Shown piece by piece: positions 1 through 8,546 of a stretch of DNA of 64,000 nt. Origin of the DNA: Fibrobacter sp. UWEL (GTDB lineage Bacteria > Fibrobacterota > Fibrobacteria > Fibrobacterales > Fibrobacteraceae); NCBI RefSeq assembly GCF_900142535.1, contig NZ_FRBE01000015.1:24471-88470 (forward strand), read 5' to 3'. Made by a program: the position numbers and the translations under genes. Below the pieces are notes generated by a model that was not told the DNA's origin, ran no database searches, and saw only the letters and a program-made list of their open reading frames with translations. Within the stretch, counting starts at the first letter, position 1. Each line of letters starts with the position of its first letter.

Positions 1-397
1 TCATATTGAATCCGCTATAACGGCGATACTCCCCCTCGATCCACCAGTTTCCAGGGAAAAAATCAAAACCTATCTCGAAAGCCACCGACTTTGACGCAGT
101 ACCGGTAGTAAAAGGCAGGGCGTATAGAAAATCCCAGTAAAAATCCTTGTAGCCAAAACCCAGACCCACATCCACAGGGCGGTTGGAAAGCAGGGTGCGC
201 TGATGATTTTCGCTGCTCCAAAAACTCACGAAATTATAGTTACAGAGGAATCGGATTAAGAATTTATTCTTAAATTCCGTAATGCCGTCGATCTCGTCAT
301 CCACAAATTCTTCCTCGCTTTCATCGTTGCCATCATAGGCAAAAGCTGCGCTACAGGGCAGCAGGAAAACAAGGGCTAGTAAGAGACGATAAAACAC
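1..397 (-). CDS. Secreted outer-membrane-type protein, C-terminus beyond window (DUF4421-like)
   Basis: Partial gene read leftward; only the first 132 codons are in the window. The only reasonable start is a GTG at 395-397. It is followed by a clear signal peptide (hydrophobic LLLALVFLLPCSAAFA) and an acidic mature N-terminus (DGNDESEEEF). The rest alternates aromatic and polar residues as in outer-membrane beta-strands and contains VGLGFGYKDFYWDF and FFPGNWWIEGEYRRYSGF. That pattern resembles DUF4421-type outer-membrane proteins of Bacteroidota and Fibrobacterota, though the family call is tentative. No good ribosome binding site precedes the GTG. It is divergent from the histidine phosphatase gene, about 57 bp away. 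Confidence 0.6.
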   Translation of the reverse strand, partial: MFYRLLLALVFLLPCSAAFAYDGNDESEEEFVDDEIDGITEFKNKFLIRFLCNYNFVSFWSSENHQRTLLSNRPVDVGLGFGYKDFYWDFLYALPFTTGTASKSVAFEIGFDFFPGNWWIEGEYRRYSGFNM

Positions 398-454
398 GGG
401 GCCAAAGATAAAAAATTCAAAAAAACTATCTTTATAAAAAAAGAGATTTTTCTG

Positions 455-2002
455 ATGTTTAAAACTTTTAATTCTATAACACCGAAGCACGTATTTTTTG
501 TTACCGCCCTAGGTTTATTCCTTGCCACAGGCGCCCAGGCACAGACCACCCTGGAGGAACTGAAGGCACATCCAGCATACACTTCCAGTAATTACCTTGC
601 TTATCCGGAGCCGGACAGAAACGTCAAGTATACCAAGGCACCCAAGGGTTACAAGCCTTTCTATATCAGTCACTACGGACGCCACGGTAGCCGCTACCAT
701 CACAGCGCCGACGAATACAACTACTTGTTTGAAACTCTCCAGAAGGCAGACGCCGCCAAGGCTCTGACACTAGACGGCAAGAGACTTCTCATCGCCAGCC
801 AGATTCTTGCAAAGAAGGCAGCGCCCCGAGCCGGTGACTTGACTCAGGTAGGCGCAAAGCAGCACGAAGGAATCGCCAAGCGTATGGCAAAAAACTTCCC
901 CGAACTTTTCAAGGTTAAGAAGGTGAAGGGTAAAAAGATCCAGCCCCATGTGGATGCCTACGCAAGCACTTCCGGCCGTTGCATCGTCAGCATGTCAGCG
1001 TTCACCGCAGGTCTTTCCAGTGTGGCTCCCGACGTAGATATCCGCATGGAATCGGGTAAGGACCTGATGAGTTTCATCTGCACCTTTGACTGGGGCAATA
1101 TGGACTACACACGTCCGGAAGCCTACATTACTGAAAGTGACAAGCTATGGAACGCCATTGATTCCAAGCCCCTCATGAATAAACTGTTCAGCGACAGCGC
1201 CTACGTGGCCGCCAATCTGGACGCCAACAATTTCTATAATAAGTTGTTCGAAATCGTCGCCAGCATGCAGGGGATGGACGCTCCCCTGAAGGATGTCATC
1301 CACGCCAATCTCTGTGACGTAAAGACCGGCAAATGCAACGACATTCTGGACAGCCTCTTTACCGTAGAGGAATCCATCACACGCTGGAAGGCTCAAAATT
1401 CTTGGTGGTACAGCCTGCTGGGTACAAGCCCCCTCCAGAATACCACCAAGGGAATCGACTACGCCAAGGGTACCCTGGAAAATATCATCAGCGAAGCCAA
1501 CCACGCCATCGCCCTGGATGCTGCAAAATCCCTCACGGAACATACGGTAGCCACCCTACGCTTCGGTCATGACGCAGGCCTGCTGCCTCTCGCCGGCTTG
1601 ATGCAGCTCTCTGTTTCCAACGCAAAGGTAAGCGACCTCTCCACTCTTCACGAACAGTGGACTGACTTTAAGGTCATTCCCATGGCTGCAAACCTGCAGA
1701 TGGTCTTCTACAAGAATCCGAAAAAGTCCGACGATATCCTGGTGAAGTTCCTGTACAACGAACGTGAAGTCACCGCACCTATTCCCTGCAGCGCTGACAT
1801 CGAAACGGTAGCCGGCGAGAACGTCGCAACAACCGAGAACGTCGCGGCAGCTAACTCGAAAGAAACCGCCAATCCGAAGCAAGCAAAAAAGCCTGCTAAA
1901 AAGCAGGCTTCCAAGTGTCCCGCCGCTCCATACTACCGCTGGGACGACGTGAAGGACTTCTACAAGAAAATCCTTACTTCCCCGTCATCAAGTGGAAATT
2001 AA
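455..2002 (+). CDS. Periplasmic histidine acid phosphatase (branch 2 histidine phosphatase)
   Basis: 515 aa with an N-terminal signal peptide (about residues 1-29, ending GAQAQ). The phosphohistidine-forming motif of the histidine phosphatase clan is present as SHYGRHGSR (R76, H77), and the proton-donor HD motif as RFGHDAGLLP (H373, D374). This order and spacing fit the acid phosphatase/phytase/MINPP branch, which removes phosphate from small organic phosphates in the periplasm; the substrate cannot be read from sequence. An unusual Lys/Ala/Thr-rich low-complexity insert lies near residues 450-485, just before the C-terminal YYRWDDVKDFYKKIL. The 3' end overlaps the convergent downstream gene by 29 bp. 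Confidence 0.85.
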   Translation: MFKTFNSITPKHVFFVTALGLFLATGAQAQTTLEELKAHPAYTSSNYLAYPEPDRNVKYTKAPKGYKPFYISHYGRHGSRYHHSADEYNYLFETLQKADAAKALTLDGKRLLIASQILAKKAAPRAGDLTQVGAKQHEGIAKRMAKNFPELFKVKKVKGKKIQPHVDAYASTSGRCIVSMSAFTAGLSSVAPDVDIRMESGKDLMSFICTFDWGNMDYTRPEAYITESDKLWNAIDSKPLMNKLFSDSAYVAANLDANNFYNKLFEIVASMQGMDAPLKDVIHANLCDVKTGKCNDILDSLFTVEESITRWKAQNSWWYSLLGTSPLQNTTKGIDYAKGTLENIISEANHAIALDAAKSLTEHTVATLRFGHDAGLLPLAGLMQLSVSNAKVSDLSTLHEQWTDFKVIPMAANLQMVFYKNPKKSDDILVKFLYNEREVTAPIPCSADIETVAGENVATTENVAAANSKETANPKQAKKPAKKQASKCPAAPYYRWDDVKDFYKKILTSPSSSGN

Positions 2003-3563
2003 AGTACAGTGAGAAGGTGAAAATCCTTCGGCTCATGGGCTCGAAAATTTCCGATGAATAGGCGGCCATCTTGAGATAGGTATCCAGGCGGTTACCCACA
2101 TCGATGCGGTCCGTCAGTTTGTATTCCAGCGCCGTATGGTTCAGCAGGAGGAAGTCCCAACCTACTGCGCCATAATGCGGCAGTGAACTGGGGATGGTGC
2201 GCATGGCATCCAGCGTAGCCATGTTATAAAGGCGCCACTTGTCCTTGTAGAGGAATTCCACCATCAGGCTGTACTTCAGACCGAGATTGTACTGATAGTT
2301 ATTCATGTCGGAAGAGTACTCCGGATGAACTTCCTTGATCAAGTCATCATAGCCCATGTCCGCTGTTCCAAGCAAAATCCAGTACAATTCATTCTCGACT
2401 CGGAAACGCAACTTGGGCGTTACCCATAGGGCAAGATCCAAGGCGCCACCTAGAGCAATGGTACTGACGGTTGCCAGTTCCCCATAGAAACTATCGTAGT
2501 CCAGGTTGATGGAAAAATCAATCCAGTGACCGCGACCATGAACACCGATGTTCTTCAGCTTGCCCATAATGTCCAGCTGAAGTACGTTCCCTTCGAGGCC
2601 ACCTTCGCCAAATACATCCACAGTGAAATAATCAAAGGGCTGCTTCACTTTTGTATAGGGCTTGCCGTATTCCAGATGCAGCGCCATCATGCCGTGACGA
2701 TCACGCCATTCCTCATCCAGTTCGTCTGCGTTCTGGCCACCAATGCGATAGTCACTTCCAAATCGGGAGCCTGCACCCGCAGCAATCACAAGTTCCACCG
2801 GGACCCAGCCCGTATAGAAATCCCGGTTACCAAAAGCCTTTCGCTGTAGATATCCAGCAGGTTCCAGCACGAAGGCAGCCAGCTGGCGGTACCAGGGAAC
2901 ATCGCTCTTGTTATAAGCCAAACGTGAAAGCCTGTACAGCACTTCACCGTACATGGAGCCGCCAATAGTGGTAGTGAGCAAATCGTTGGGTGCGGGATAT
3001 TCCGTCTCCGCGAACATCTCCCAGGTGAAGCTTCCCAGAGCTGTCCACACCATACTGCGGTAGAAACCGTTACCACCTGCGCGGGCGGAAGCATAATACA
3101 TGGATCCCTGATAGGGATGTCCGTAGAAGTTGATAGCCCAATGGTTATGGTCCCACTTCCAGCCTTCCCTGATGTTACGTTTCCAATAGTCAGGACCCGT
3201 ATGGGCGTAATGCTTGTCCAGCACGTAATAGTCCCAAGACCACACGAATACATTAAGACCTAAAACTTCGGAAGCCGTCACGAAGGGAGATACCACCTTC
3301 TGCGCAATACTATCTTCCGGAAGCATGTGCTGATGATCCACTTCGTCCATGATGACGCCAGCCTGACGGAGAGAGTCCGCCACACGGATGGAGTCAGCCG
3401 CAATGATATCCCTTCGCCTCTGCATTGCTTCCTGGATGCTGATAACCGAATCACGCTCCATGGAAACATTACGAATCTTGGCAATCTCCTGATGAGTCAA
3501 CTGAGACCAGGACATTACGCAAAATGCAAGAACCACAAAAATGAAAATATTTTCTCTCTTCAT
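1974..3563 (-). CDS. DUF3943 domain protein, secreted
   Basis: 529 aa, signal peptide at the N-terminus (MKRENIFIFVVLAFCVMSWS). Residues about 130-215 carry the DUF3943 signature: HWAINFYGHPYQGSMYY, a Trp-Glu pair (FTWEMFAETEYPAPNDL) and GGSMYGEVLYRLS. The C-terminal half looks like beta-barrel strands and ends in an aromatic-rich segment (FTFSLYFNFHLMTGK), consistent with an outer-membrane location. The family's function is unknown. Its stop codon lies inside the end of the phosphatase gene on the other strand (convergent 29-bp overlap), so no separate terminators exist there. Confidence 0.8.
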   Translation of the reverse strand: MKRENIFIFVVLAFCVMSWSQLTHQEIAKIRNVSMERDSVISIQEAMQRRRDIIAADSIRVADSLRQAGVIMDEVDHQHMLPEDSIAQKVVSPFVTASEVLGLNVFVWSWDYYVLDKHYAHTGPDYWKRNIREGWKWDHNHWAINFYGHPYQGSMYYASARAGGNGFYRSMVWTALGSFTWEMFAETEYPAPNDLLTTTIGGSMYGEVLYRLSRLAYNKSDVPWYRQLAAFVLEPAGYLQRKAFGNRDFYTGWVPVELVIAAGAGSRFGSDYRIGGQNADELDEEWRDRHGMMALHLEYGKPYTKVKQPFDYFTVDVFGEGGLEGNVLQLDIMGKLKNIGVHGRGHWIDFSINLDYDSFYGELATVSTIALGGALDLALWVTPKLRFRVENELYWILLGTADMGYDDLIKEVHPEYSSDMNNYQYNLGLKYSLMVEFLYKDKWRLYNMATLDAMRTIPSSLPHYGAVGWDFLLLNHTALEYKLTDRIDVGNRLDTYLKMAAYSSEIFEPMSRRIFTFSLYFNFHLMTGK

Positions 3564-3655
3564 GTACTAAAAGCTAGTTATAAAAAAGAAACTTTGGATT
3601 GAGCATTCCAAAGTTCTAGACGAATGTTATAAATTCAGGATGAATATAAAGAGCG

Positions 3656-4114
3656 CTAATTTGCAGTCTTTACGCCGACGGATTCAAAGACGGCCTTGTT
3701 CTTCGGGTCAGGAATCGCTACGGAAGTAATCCAGTTGTATTCTGCAATACCATTGAGACCCACACGGGCGCATGCCTGGTCGCGAGCCACATTGTATGCA
3801 TTGAGAATCTGGACCTTTTCGTCGTTGGGTGCCTTGTCGATACGTTCGGACCAGCGGAAGCCCAGTTCCACCAGGGTAGCGCTTGCCTTTGCATAAAGCT
3901 TAGCCTTTTCCGCAGTGATGACGCTACTTGCAGGAGCGTTGAAAACGCCAACATCTACAATGGGAACGCTGCGAGGTGCCTGAGACTGAGACTGCATCTC
4001 GGGAACAGCTTCGTTTTCTTCACCGCAAGCTACGAGATTTGCAGACACAAAAAAAGAGGCGACCGCCAAGAACGTGATTCCAAGGATTTTCTTTCCAAGA
4101 ACTCGTTTCGACAT
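3656..4114 (-). CDS. Small lipoprotein of unknown function
   Basis: 152 aa. The N-terminus has a signal sequence and a lipobox (SANLVAC, Cys about 30) followed by an acidic stretch (GEENEAVPEM), so it is probably a lipidated periplasmic or outer-membrane protein. The rest is a mostly helical domain with two Cys-poor helices; no family was recognised. The start ATG has a purine-rich leader. The gene is separated by only about 20 bp from the tRNA gene upstream on the same strand. Confidence 0.7.
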   Translation of the reverse strand: MSKRVLGKKILGITFLAVASFFVSANLVACGEENEAVPEMQSQSQAPRSVPIVDVGVFNAPASSVITAEKAKLYAKASATLVELGFRWSERIDKAPNDEKVQILNAYNVARDQACARVGLNGIAEYNWITSVAIPDPKNKAVFESVGVKTAN

Positions 4115-4134
4115 ATCTGCCTCTTTTTATTTAC

Positions 4135-4207
4135 TAGCGGCTTGTGGGCTCGAACCACAGACCTGCGGATTATGATTCCGACGCTCTACCAACTGAGCTA
4201 AGCCGCC
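4135..4207 (-). tRNA. tRNA-Met (anticodon CAT)
   Basis: On the minus strand a 73-nt cloverleaf folds: acceptor GGCGGCT with AGCCGCT (a G-U closing pair), D stem GCTC/GAGC, a seven-base anticodon loop ATCATAA giving CAT, and T arm TGTGG-TTCGAGC-CCACA. The discriminator is A and CCA is not encoded. The anticodon stem has one mismatch. The G1-U72 pair with A73 fits an elongator tRNA-Met better than the initiator, which lacks pairing at 1-72. A lysidine-modified tRNA-Ile2 would also read CAT and is not formally excluded. Confidence 0.9.
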
Positions 4208-4252
4208 AAAGGTTGAACAAACTTAGTTAATTATCTGAATAATTTCAAGGGG

Positions 4253-4996
4253 TTATTTGAAATAAACTTCAGATTCTACAAAATCTTTACCCCATTTAAT
4301 GACCTGCCATCCGGGATTAGAGCTCTTGAGGCTGAAATAGGGAGTGCTGGGGTCAATTTGCATCTGGCTTGCAGGTGAAACGTGAACCTTCTGACGGCCG
4401 AGGGACACTTCGAAGTGATCGTGATAGTGACCAGTGAAGATGTGGGTCAGATTAGGGATGCCTGCCAGGACTTCCTGCACTTCAAGCATGTTACGCATGA
4501 AGAAGCGGAGATCCATAAAGCGGTGGTTGCAGAAGCAAGGGGGATGATGCATGAAGACGATGACTTCGTCCTTGACCTTGGCAGCTTCCGCCTTGAGCCA
4601 ATCCAGCTGGTCGCGGGAGATATCACCTACGGCACTGTCCAGGAAGAAGATAGTCCTACCCGCAATATCATAGCGGTAGTAGCATCTGCCATTGTGGACT
4701 TTGCCCTTGAGGTCGAAGTACTTTTCCATAACCTCAATACGGTCATGGTTACCCGGAATGACGCAGCAGGGAATAGGCAAGCTCTTGACTACTTCGGCTA
4801 CGTACTTATAAGCGCCCGGTTCGGCATCTTCGTTTGCAAGGTCACCAGAGAGAACCAACAAATCCAAATCCTTCATGGACTCCGAATGGAGTGCGTCCAT
4901 GAAATTGGCACGTACATCAATGCCCTGAACCAGACTTTCGTCATCGCCGATGTGGAGATCGGAAATCTGGCCAATTTTTAGAAAAGTTGATTTCAT
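4253..4996 (-). CDS. Calcineurin-like metallophosphoesterase (CpdA-like)
   Basis: 247 aa cytosolic protein with the full set of metallophosphoesterase motifs: QISDLHIGD (D13, H15), LSGDLAN (D52), PGNHDR (N83, H84), FMHHPPC and FTGHYHDHFE near the C-terminus. This arrangement matches class III cyclic-nucleotide phosphodiesterases and related phosphoesterases that use two divalent metals. The substrate cannot be assigned; cAMP is a guess from family resemblance only. A cyclic-nucleotide-binding protein lies at 29.6 kb. No signal peptide. Immediately downstream on its strand is the tRNA. Confidence 0.85.
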   Translation of the reverse strand: MKSTFLKIGQISDLHIGDDESLVQGIDVRANFMDALHSESMKDLDLLVLSGDLANEDAEPGAYKYVAEVVKSLPIPCCVIPGNHDRIEVMEKYFDLKGKVHNGRCYYRYDIAGRTIFFLDSAVGDISRDQLDWLKAEAAKVKDEVIVFMHHPPCFCNHRFMDLRFFMRNMLEVQEVLAGIPNLTHIFTGHYHDHFEVSLGRQKVHVSPASQMQIDPSTPYFSLKSSNPGWQVIKWGKDFVESEVYFK

Positions 4997-5350
4997 AAGG
5001 TAGGTTTAATATAGCTTAAAAATATCTCACAAAGCGAAAAATATTCCAAATAAAGTACTTTTTGTGACATATGTCATGAACGAAATCCGATTTTCAACAC
5101 CATCTTCAACATCGTTTTGTGAAACACATGTGAATTGGTATTGAAAACTAGACTTCAACATCTGTCAACGTTGAAAAAAGTGAATAAATTCTCGATTTTC
5201 AACATTCGGAAGCTCCAGTGTTAAGTGTAGAACTTTTTGATGCTCAATAAGTTACACTTTCACAACCGAAAACTTGTCCACTATTCACTAAACCAATTAC
5301 CATTACTATTTATATAAATATCTAATAATAATTAGTAAGTGTGTGAAAAG
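4997..5350. other. AT-rich intergenic region with repeated TTCAACA motifs
   Basis: About 350 bp without a gene between the phosphoesterase start and the bactofilin stop. TTCAACA occurs at 5093-5099, 5105-5111, 5154-5160 and 5198-5204, and a palindrome GTCAACGTTGA lies at 5164-5173. DnaA-box-like 9-mers TTATTCACT (reverse strand, 5179-5187) and CTATTCACT (5281-5289) are also present. A TGTGACATATGTCA dyad sits near 5063. The strip just before the bactofilin stop is almost pure A/T. It must hold the promoter of the phosphoesterase gene; replication or segregation use is discussed in the findings. Confidence 0.5.
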
Positions 5351-5752
5351 TTAGAGGTCGAGCTTCTTTTCGGGCTGAGGCTGAGACTTAGGAGCCTGCT
5401 GCTGAGAGTTCTGCTGGAGGTTTACGCCCATCTGGCAGTTACCCTGGAACTGAGCGCCTTCCTGAATGATCAGCTGCTTGGTCTTGATGTTGCCAATGAA
5501 CTTGGAGGTGCTTTCGAGAATGAGCTTTTCAGCGCATTCAATGTTACCCTTGATGGTACCTGCAATAACAGCAGTCAGGGACTTGACTTCACCTTCAACG
5601 TAGCCCTGGCGTTCCACGATGATTTCACCTTCGATATTTACGCTACCGATGATGTTGCCAGCAACGCGGACGTCGCTCTTACCACTGACGTCGCCCTTGA
5701 GAGTGACGCTGTTGCCGATCTGGGTGATTTCCTGTTCACCTTTAGTTGCCAT
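5351..5752 (-). CDS. Bactofilin (polymer-forming cytoskeletal protein)
   Basis: 133 aa from the ATG at 5750-5752, which has a good upstream GAGGAAAAC; the longer reading frame upstream lies in the preceding gene and is not used. Residues about 10-105 are the bactofilin domain: ITQIGNSVTLKGDVSG, then regularly spaced Val/Ile/Gly turns (VRVAGNIIGSVN, GEIIVERQGYVEGEV) that build a right-handed beta-helix. The C-terminal tail is Gln/Pro-rich (QQNSQQQAPKSQPQPEKK). Bactofilins polymerise without nucleotide and commonly recruit LytM peptidases to shape the wall. The gene directly upstream (13 bp) encodes one, so the pair probably acts together on cell shape. Confidence 0.9.
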   Translation of the reverse strand: MATKGEQEITQIGNSVTLKGDVSGKSDVRVAGNIIGSVNIEGEIIVERQGYVEGEVKSLTAVIAGTIKGNIECAEKLILESTSKFIGNIKTKQLIIQEGAQFQGNCQMGVNLQQNSQQQAPKSQPQPEKKLDL

Positions 5753-5765
5753 GTTTTCCTCGCTA

Positions 5766-6566
5766 TTAGAAGTTAAAGAATAATTCCGGATCCAGCTCTT
5801 CACCATTTCTAGAGATGGTATAGTGGAGATGGGGACCGGTAGAGTTTCCTGTGGCACCTACTGTACCGATGACATCGCCCTTGGAGACATTGCGTCCCTT
5901 GGAAGTGCGGATGTCCTTCATGTGAGAGTAGGTAGTAATATAACCATTCTGGTGGTTGATGATGACCATGTTTCCAAGGTCATCCTTCTTGCCTGCAAAT
6001 TCAACTGTGCCGCTGCCTGCCGCAAAGACCGGATTTCCGGAGGTTGCTGCCAGGTCTACACCCATATGATTTGTTTCTGGGGAGAACTTTTTGCTGACGA
6101 CACCCACTACAGGTACTACGTTTGGCATTCTTTCCTGCTTCAAGTGTTCTGCAGGGGATTTCCAACCATGAATTCCTTCAAAATCAATCTCATTTTTCTC
6201 GGAAGGAGAGTGTGCGAACTTGTCCTTTTCAATCAAACTATTGATTTTATTGGAATCATTCTCTACGAACGTTTCAAAGATGTTCTGAAGACGTTCTTCC
6301 AGGACCCAAAGTGAGTCAATTCGAGAGAAAAGTTCTTCGTAGTTTGCGTTTTTCTTTGAAAGCTGAGCGTTTGCAATTTTCAATCGCTCGTAATTAGTAA
6401 GAACGCTGGTACCTTTCTTCACTACGAAGATACCTGCAATCACTCCAACGAGGAAAACTACGGCAAAAATCTTTGCCAGAGTGAACCACAGGGCATGCAG
6501 ACGGTATTTTCTGATTCCCTGGGAGTCTTCCGGAATGATCTGGATTGTGTAATACTTACCTTTCAA
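5766..6566 (-). CDS. Membrane-anchored M23 (LytM) peptidase
   Basis: 266 aa. A short cytoplasmic N-terminus is followed by one membrane helix (about residues 28-50, FAVVFLVGVIAGIFVV), a coiled-coil stalk (about 55-110) and a C-terminal M23 domain. Zinc ligands are visible as NHMGVD (H, D) and HLHY near residues 245-248, and the strand TTYSHMKDI holds the catalytic His. M23 enzymes cut peptidoglycan cross-bridges. Its position between parB (15 bp) and bactofilin (13 bp) suggests one transcript. Bactofilin-LytM pairs are known in Helicobacter and Caulobacter relatives. Confidence 0.9.
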   Translation of the reverse strand: MKGKYYTIQIIPEDSQGIRKYRLHALWFTLAKIFAVVFLVGVIAGIFVVKKGTSVLTNYERLKIANAQLSKKNANYEELFSRIDSLWVLEERLQNIFETFVENDSNKINSLIEKDKFAHSPSEKNEIDFEGIHGWKSPAEHLKQERMPNVVPVVGVVSKKFSPETNHMGVDLAATSGNPVFAAGSGTVEFAGKKDDLGNMVIINHQNGYITTYSHMKDIRTSKGRNVSKGDVIGTVGATGNSTGPHLHYTISRNGEELDPELFFNF

Positions 6567-6581
6567 GATTTGTTCCCCGGA

Positions 6582-7592
6582 TTAACGGTTTTCCATCAGT
6601 TCCTGAATGCGGGTCAGGTCATCCATGCTGTAGTAGTTGATGACGATGGTACCCTTGGACTCGGATGCGGCACTGGGGTTCAGCTGGACCTTGGTGCCGA
6701 AGAAAGTTTCAAGACGATTTTCGAACTGCTTCAGGTCGGCGCTCAGTTCCTTCTTGGGAGCGGGCTGGGCTGCCGGCTGGGATTCGCTCGGATTTTCAAT
6801 ATTCTGTTCACCTTGTTCACTGCCAGTGTGAACTTCGATCTCTGCAGAAGTCGGAGTGTTGATATCTTCGCCGCGGGAAATTGCTTCCAGCTGGCGGACG
6901 TTCAGACCTTCTTCGATAGCGCGACGGGCAATCTCTTCCGGATTGTCAATCTTGTCGGAGCAGAGCACGCGGGCTGCACCGGAAGAAATCTTGCCTTCCT
7001 GAATCCAGGAAAGAACCTGGGCAGGCAGCTTCAACAGGCGAAGTGCGTTGGTAATGGCGGAGCGGGACTTACCAACAGTCTTGGCCAAATCATCGTGAGT
7101 ATAGTCGTGAAGATCAATCAACTGTTGATAGGATTGTGCAACTTCCACAGGATTCAAGTCCACACGCTGGATATTTTCGATGAGGGCCCATTCGCCCATG
7201 ATCTTGTCATCCAGGTTTTCGTAGACCTGTGCCTTGATGGTGGAAAGTCCGGCCAGCTTGGTAGCGCGGGTACGACGTTCACCGCTGATAATCTGGTAGC
7301 GGTCGCCCACCTTGCGAACGGCGATGGGCTGGATCAGGCCATGCTTCTCGATAGTTTCGGCAAGTTCAACCAGTTCGTCGTCGTTGAAAGTCTTGCGGGG
7401 CTGGAAAGGGTTGGGGTCCACCAGGTTCACGTCGATTTCAACAATCTTCTGCTGATTGTCGCTTTCGGCGGCTGCATTGTTGATAGATCCGTTTTCTGCT
7501 GCGGGCTGTTCCTGGTTTACAGGAGTTTCTGCGGAGTGGTCCTTCAAGATGTCAGCGAGACTACGTCCCAGAGAAAAAGATTTCTTACCCAT
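6582..7592 (-). CDS. parB: Chromosome partitioning protein ParB (CTP-dependent parS clamp)
   Basis: 336 aa from the ATG at 7590-7592, preceded by AAGGAAAAA; an upstream in-frame ATG lacks this. The N-terminal ParB/Srx domain carries NPFQPRKTF and the CTP-binding box GERRTRA (about 104-110). A helix-turn-helix follows (LAKTVGKSRSAITNALRLLKLP), with a low-complexity Gln/Pro/Ala linker (about 255-285) and a C-terminal dimerisation domain. ParB loads on parS and spreads as a sliding clamp; at least five good parS sites lie 1.6-10.5 kb away. It is separated from parA by 168 bp that hold a dispersed repeat. Confidence 0.95.
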   Translation of the reverse strand: MGKKSFSLGRSLADILKDHSAETPVNQEQPAAENGSINNAAAESDNQQKIVEIDVNLVDPNPFQPRKTFNDDELVELAETIEKHGLIQPIAVRKVGDRYQIISGERRTRATKLAGLSTIKAQVYENLDDKIMGEWALIENIQRVDLNPVEVAQSYQQLIDLHDYTHDDLAKTVGKSRSAITNALRLLKLPAQVLSWIQEGKISSGAARVLCSDKIDNPEEIARRAIEEGLNVRQLEAISRGEDINTPTSAEIEVHTGSEQGEQNIENPSESQPAAQPAPKKELSADLKQFENRLETFFGTKVQLNPSAASESKGTIVINYYSMDDLTRIQELMENR

Positions 7593-7639
7593 AAAATTTT
7601 TCCTTATTCTTCCTGCGCTCACTTAAGTTTCATATGTAA

Positions 7640-7671
7640 CGTCATTCCGAGCGAAGCGAAGAAACTAGCGA
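7640..7671. repeat. Dispersed palindromic repeat (TCATTC...CTAG type) between parA and parB
   Basis: CGTCATTCCGAGCGAAGCGA and the following AACTAGC match the short interspersed element seen at 13.4, 17.2, 19.6, 50.7 and 52.4 kb. It lies in the 168-bp spacer between parA and parB, which otherwise shows a duplicated CTTGTCC motif near the parA stop. Confidence 0.7.
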
Positions 7672-7760
7672 TTTATTATTCTCTACTTCTTTTTAATACG
7701 TGCGGAAAGATCCTGCGGACTTACTTGTCCTTGTGTTGGATTGAAGATCCAGAACAAGTA

Positions 7761-8546
7761 CTACTTGTCCTTGTTCAGGATTTCCTCGGCCAGCTTCATG
7801 TATGCCTGGGCACCGCTGCTCTGTACATCGTAAAGGATGGCGGGCTTGCCGTGGGAGGGTGCTTCGCTCAGTTTCACGTTGCGCGGAATCATTGCCTGGA
7901 ACACGGTGTCGCTCAGGTTTTCGCGGACTTCTTCCGCAACCTGCTTGGAGAGGCTGAGGCGGGAGTCGTACATGGTCAGGAGGGCGCCTTCGATCTTCAG
8001 GCCGGCGTTCAAATTTTTCTGGACTTCGCGGATGGTCTTGAAGAGTTCGGTCATACCCTGCAGTGCATAATATTCACACTGCACCGGAATCAGCACGCTA
8101 GTTGCTGCGGTCAGGACGTTCAATGTTAATAAGTTCAGGCTGGGAGGTGCATCGATGATGATGTACTCGAAGGACTGCTTCAGGATGTTGATCACTCGTT
8201 CCAGACGGTGTTCGCGGCTCATGGCGTTCACCAGTTCAATTTCCATGACAGCCAGGTCCGGTCCGGAAGTGATGACCTTCAGGAAATCCAGGGTGGTGTC
8301 CAGGATGGCAGGCTTCAAGTTTTCGTAAGTAATGTTGTCCGGGTTGACGGCCAAGTCCAGGATTTCGTGGGCGTCCACTTCCTGGCTTTCGTTGAAGCCC
8401 AGACCCTGGGATGCGTTACCCTGGGGGTCCATGTCGATCAGAAGAGTCTTCTTTTCGAGGGCGGCAAAACTGGCAGCCAGGTTCACGGCGGTAGTGGTCT
8501 TACCCACGCCACCCTTCTGGTTGCATATAGCGATCACTTTACTCAT
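7761..8546 (-). CDS. parA: Chromosome partitioning ATPase ParA (Soj type)
   Basis: 261 aa. The deviant Walker A motif is at the N-terminus (NQKGGVGKTTTAVNLA, residues 9-24), followed by switch I DMDPQGNAS and Walker B IIIDAPPSLN. It lacks an N-terminal helix-turn-helix, which is the short chromosomal (Soj) type rather than the plasmid type. ParA binds DNA as an ATP dimer and is stimulated by ParB to pull origins apart. Its ATG overlaps the rsmG stop by 4 bp, so the two are translationally coupled. Confidence 0.95.
   Translation of the reverse strand: MSKVIAICNQKGGVGKTTTAVNLAASFAALEKKTLLIDMDPQGNASQGLGFNESQEVDAHEILDLAVNPDNITYENLKPAILDTTLDFLKVITSGPDLAVMEIELVNAMSREHRLERVINILKQSFEYIIIDAPPSLNLLTLNVLTAATSVLIPVQCEYYALQGMTELFKTIREVQKNLNAGLKIEGALLTMYDSRLSLSKQVAEEVRENLSDTVFQAMIPRNVKLSEAPSHGKPAILYDVQSSGAQAYMKLAEEILNKDK

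Noticed and set aside
6495..8129. 544-codon open frame opposite parB/parA
   Set aside because: It lies antisense to clear ParA and ParB genes and has no domain of its own; long antisense frames are common in this GC-biased codon use.
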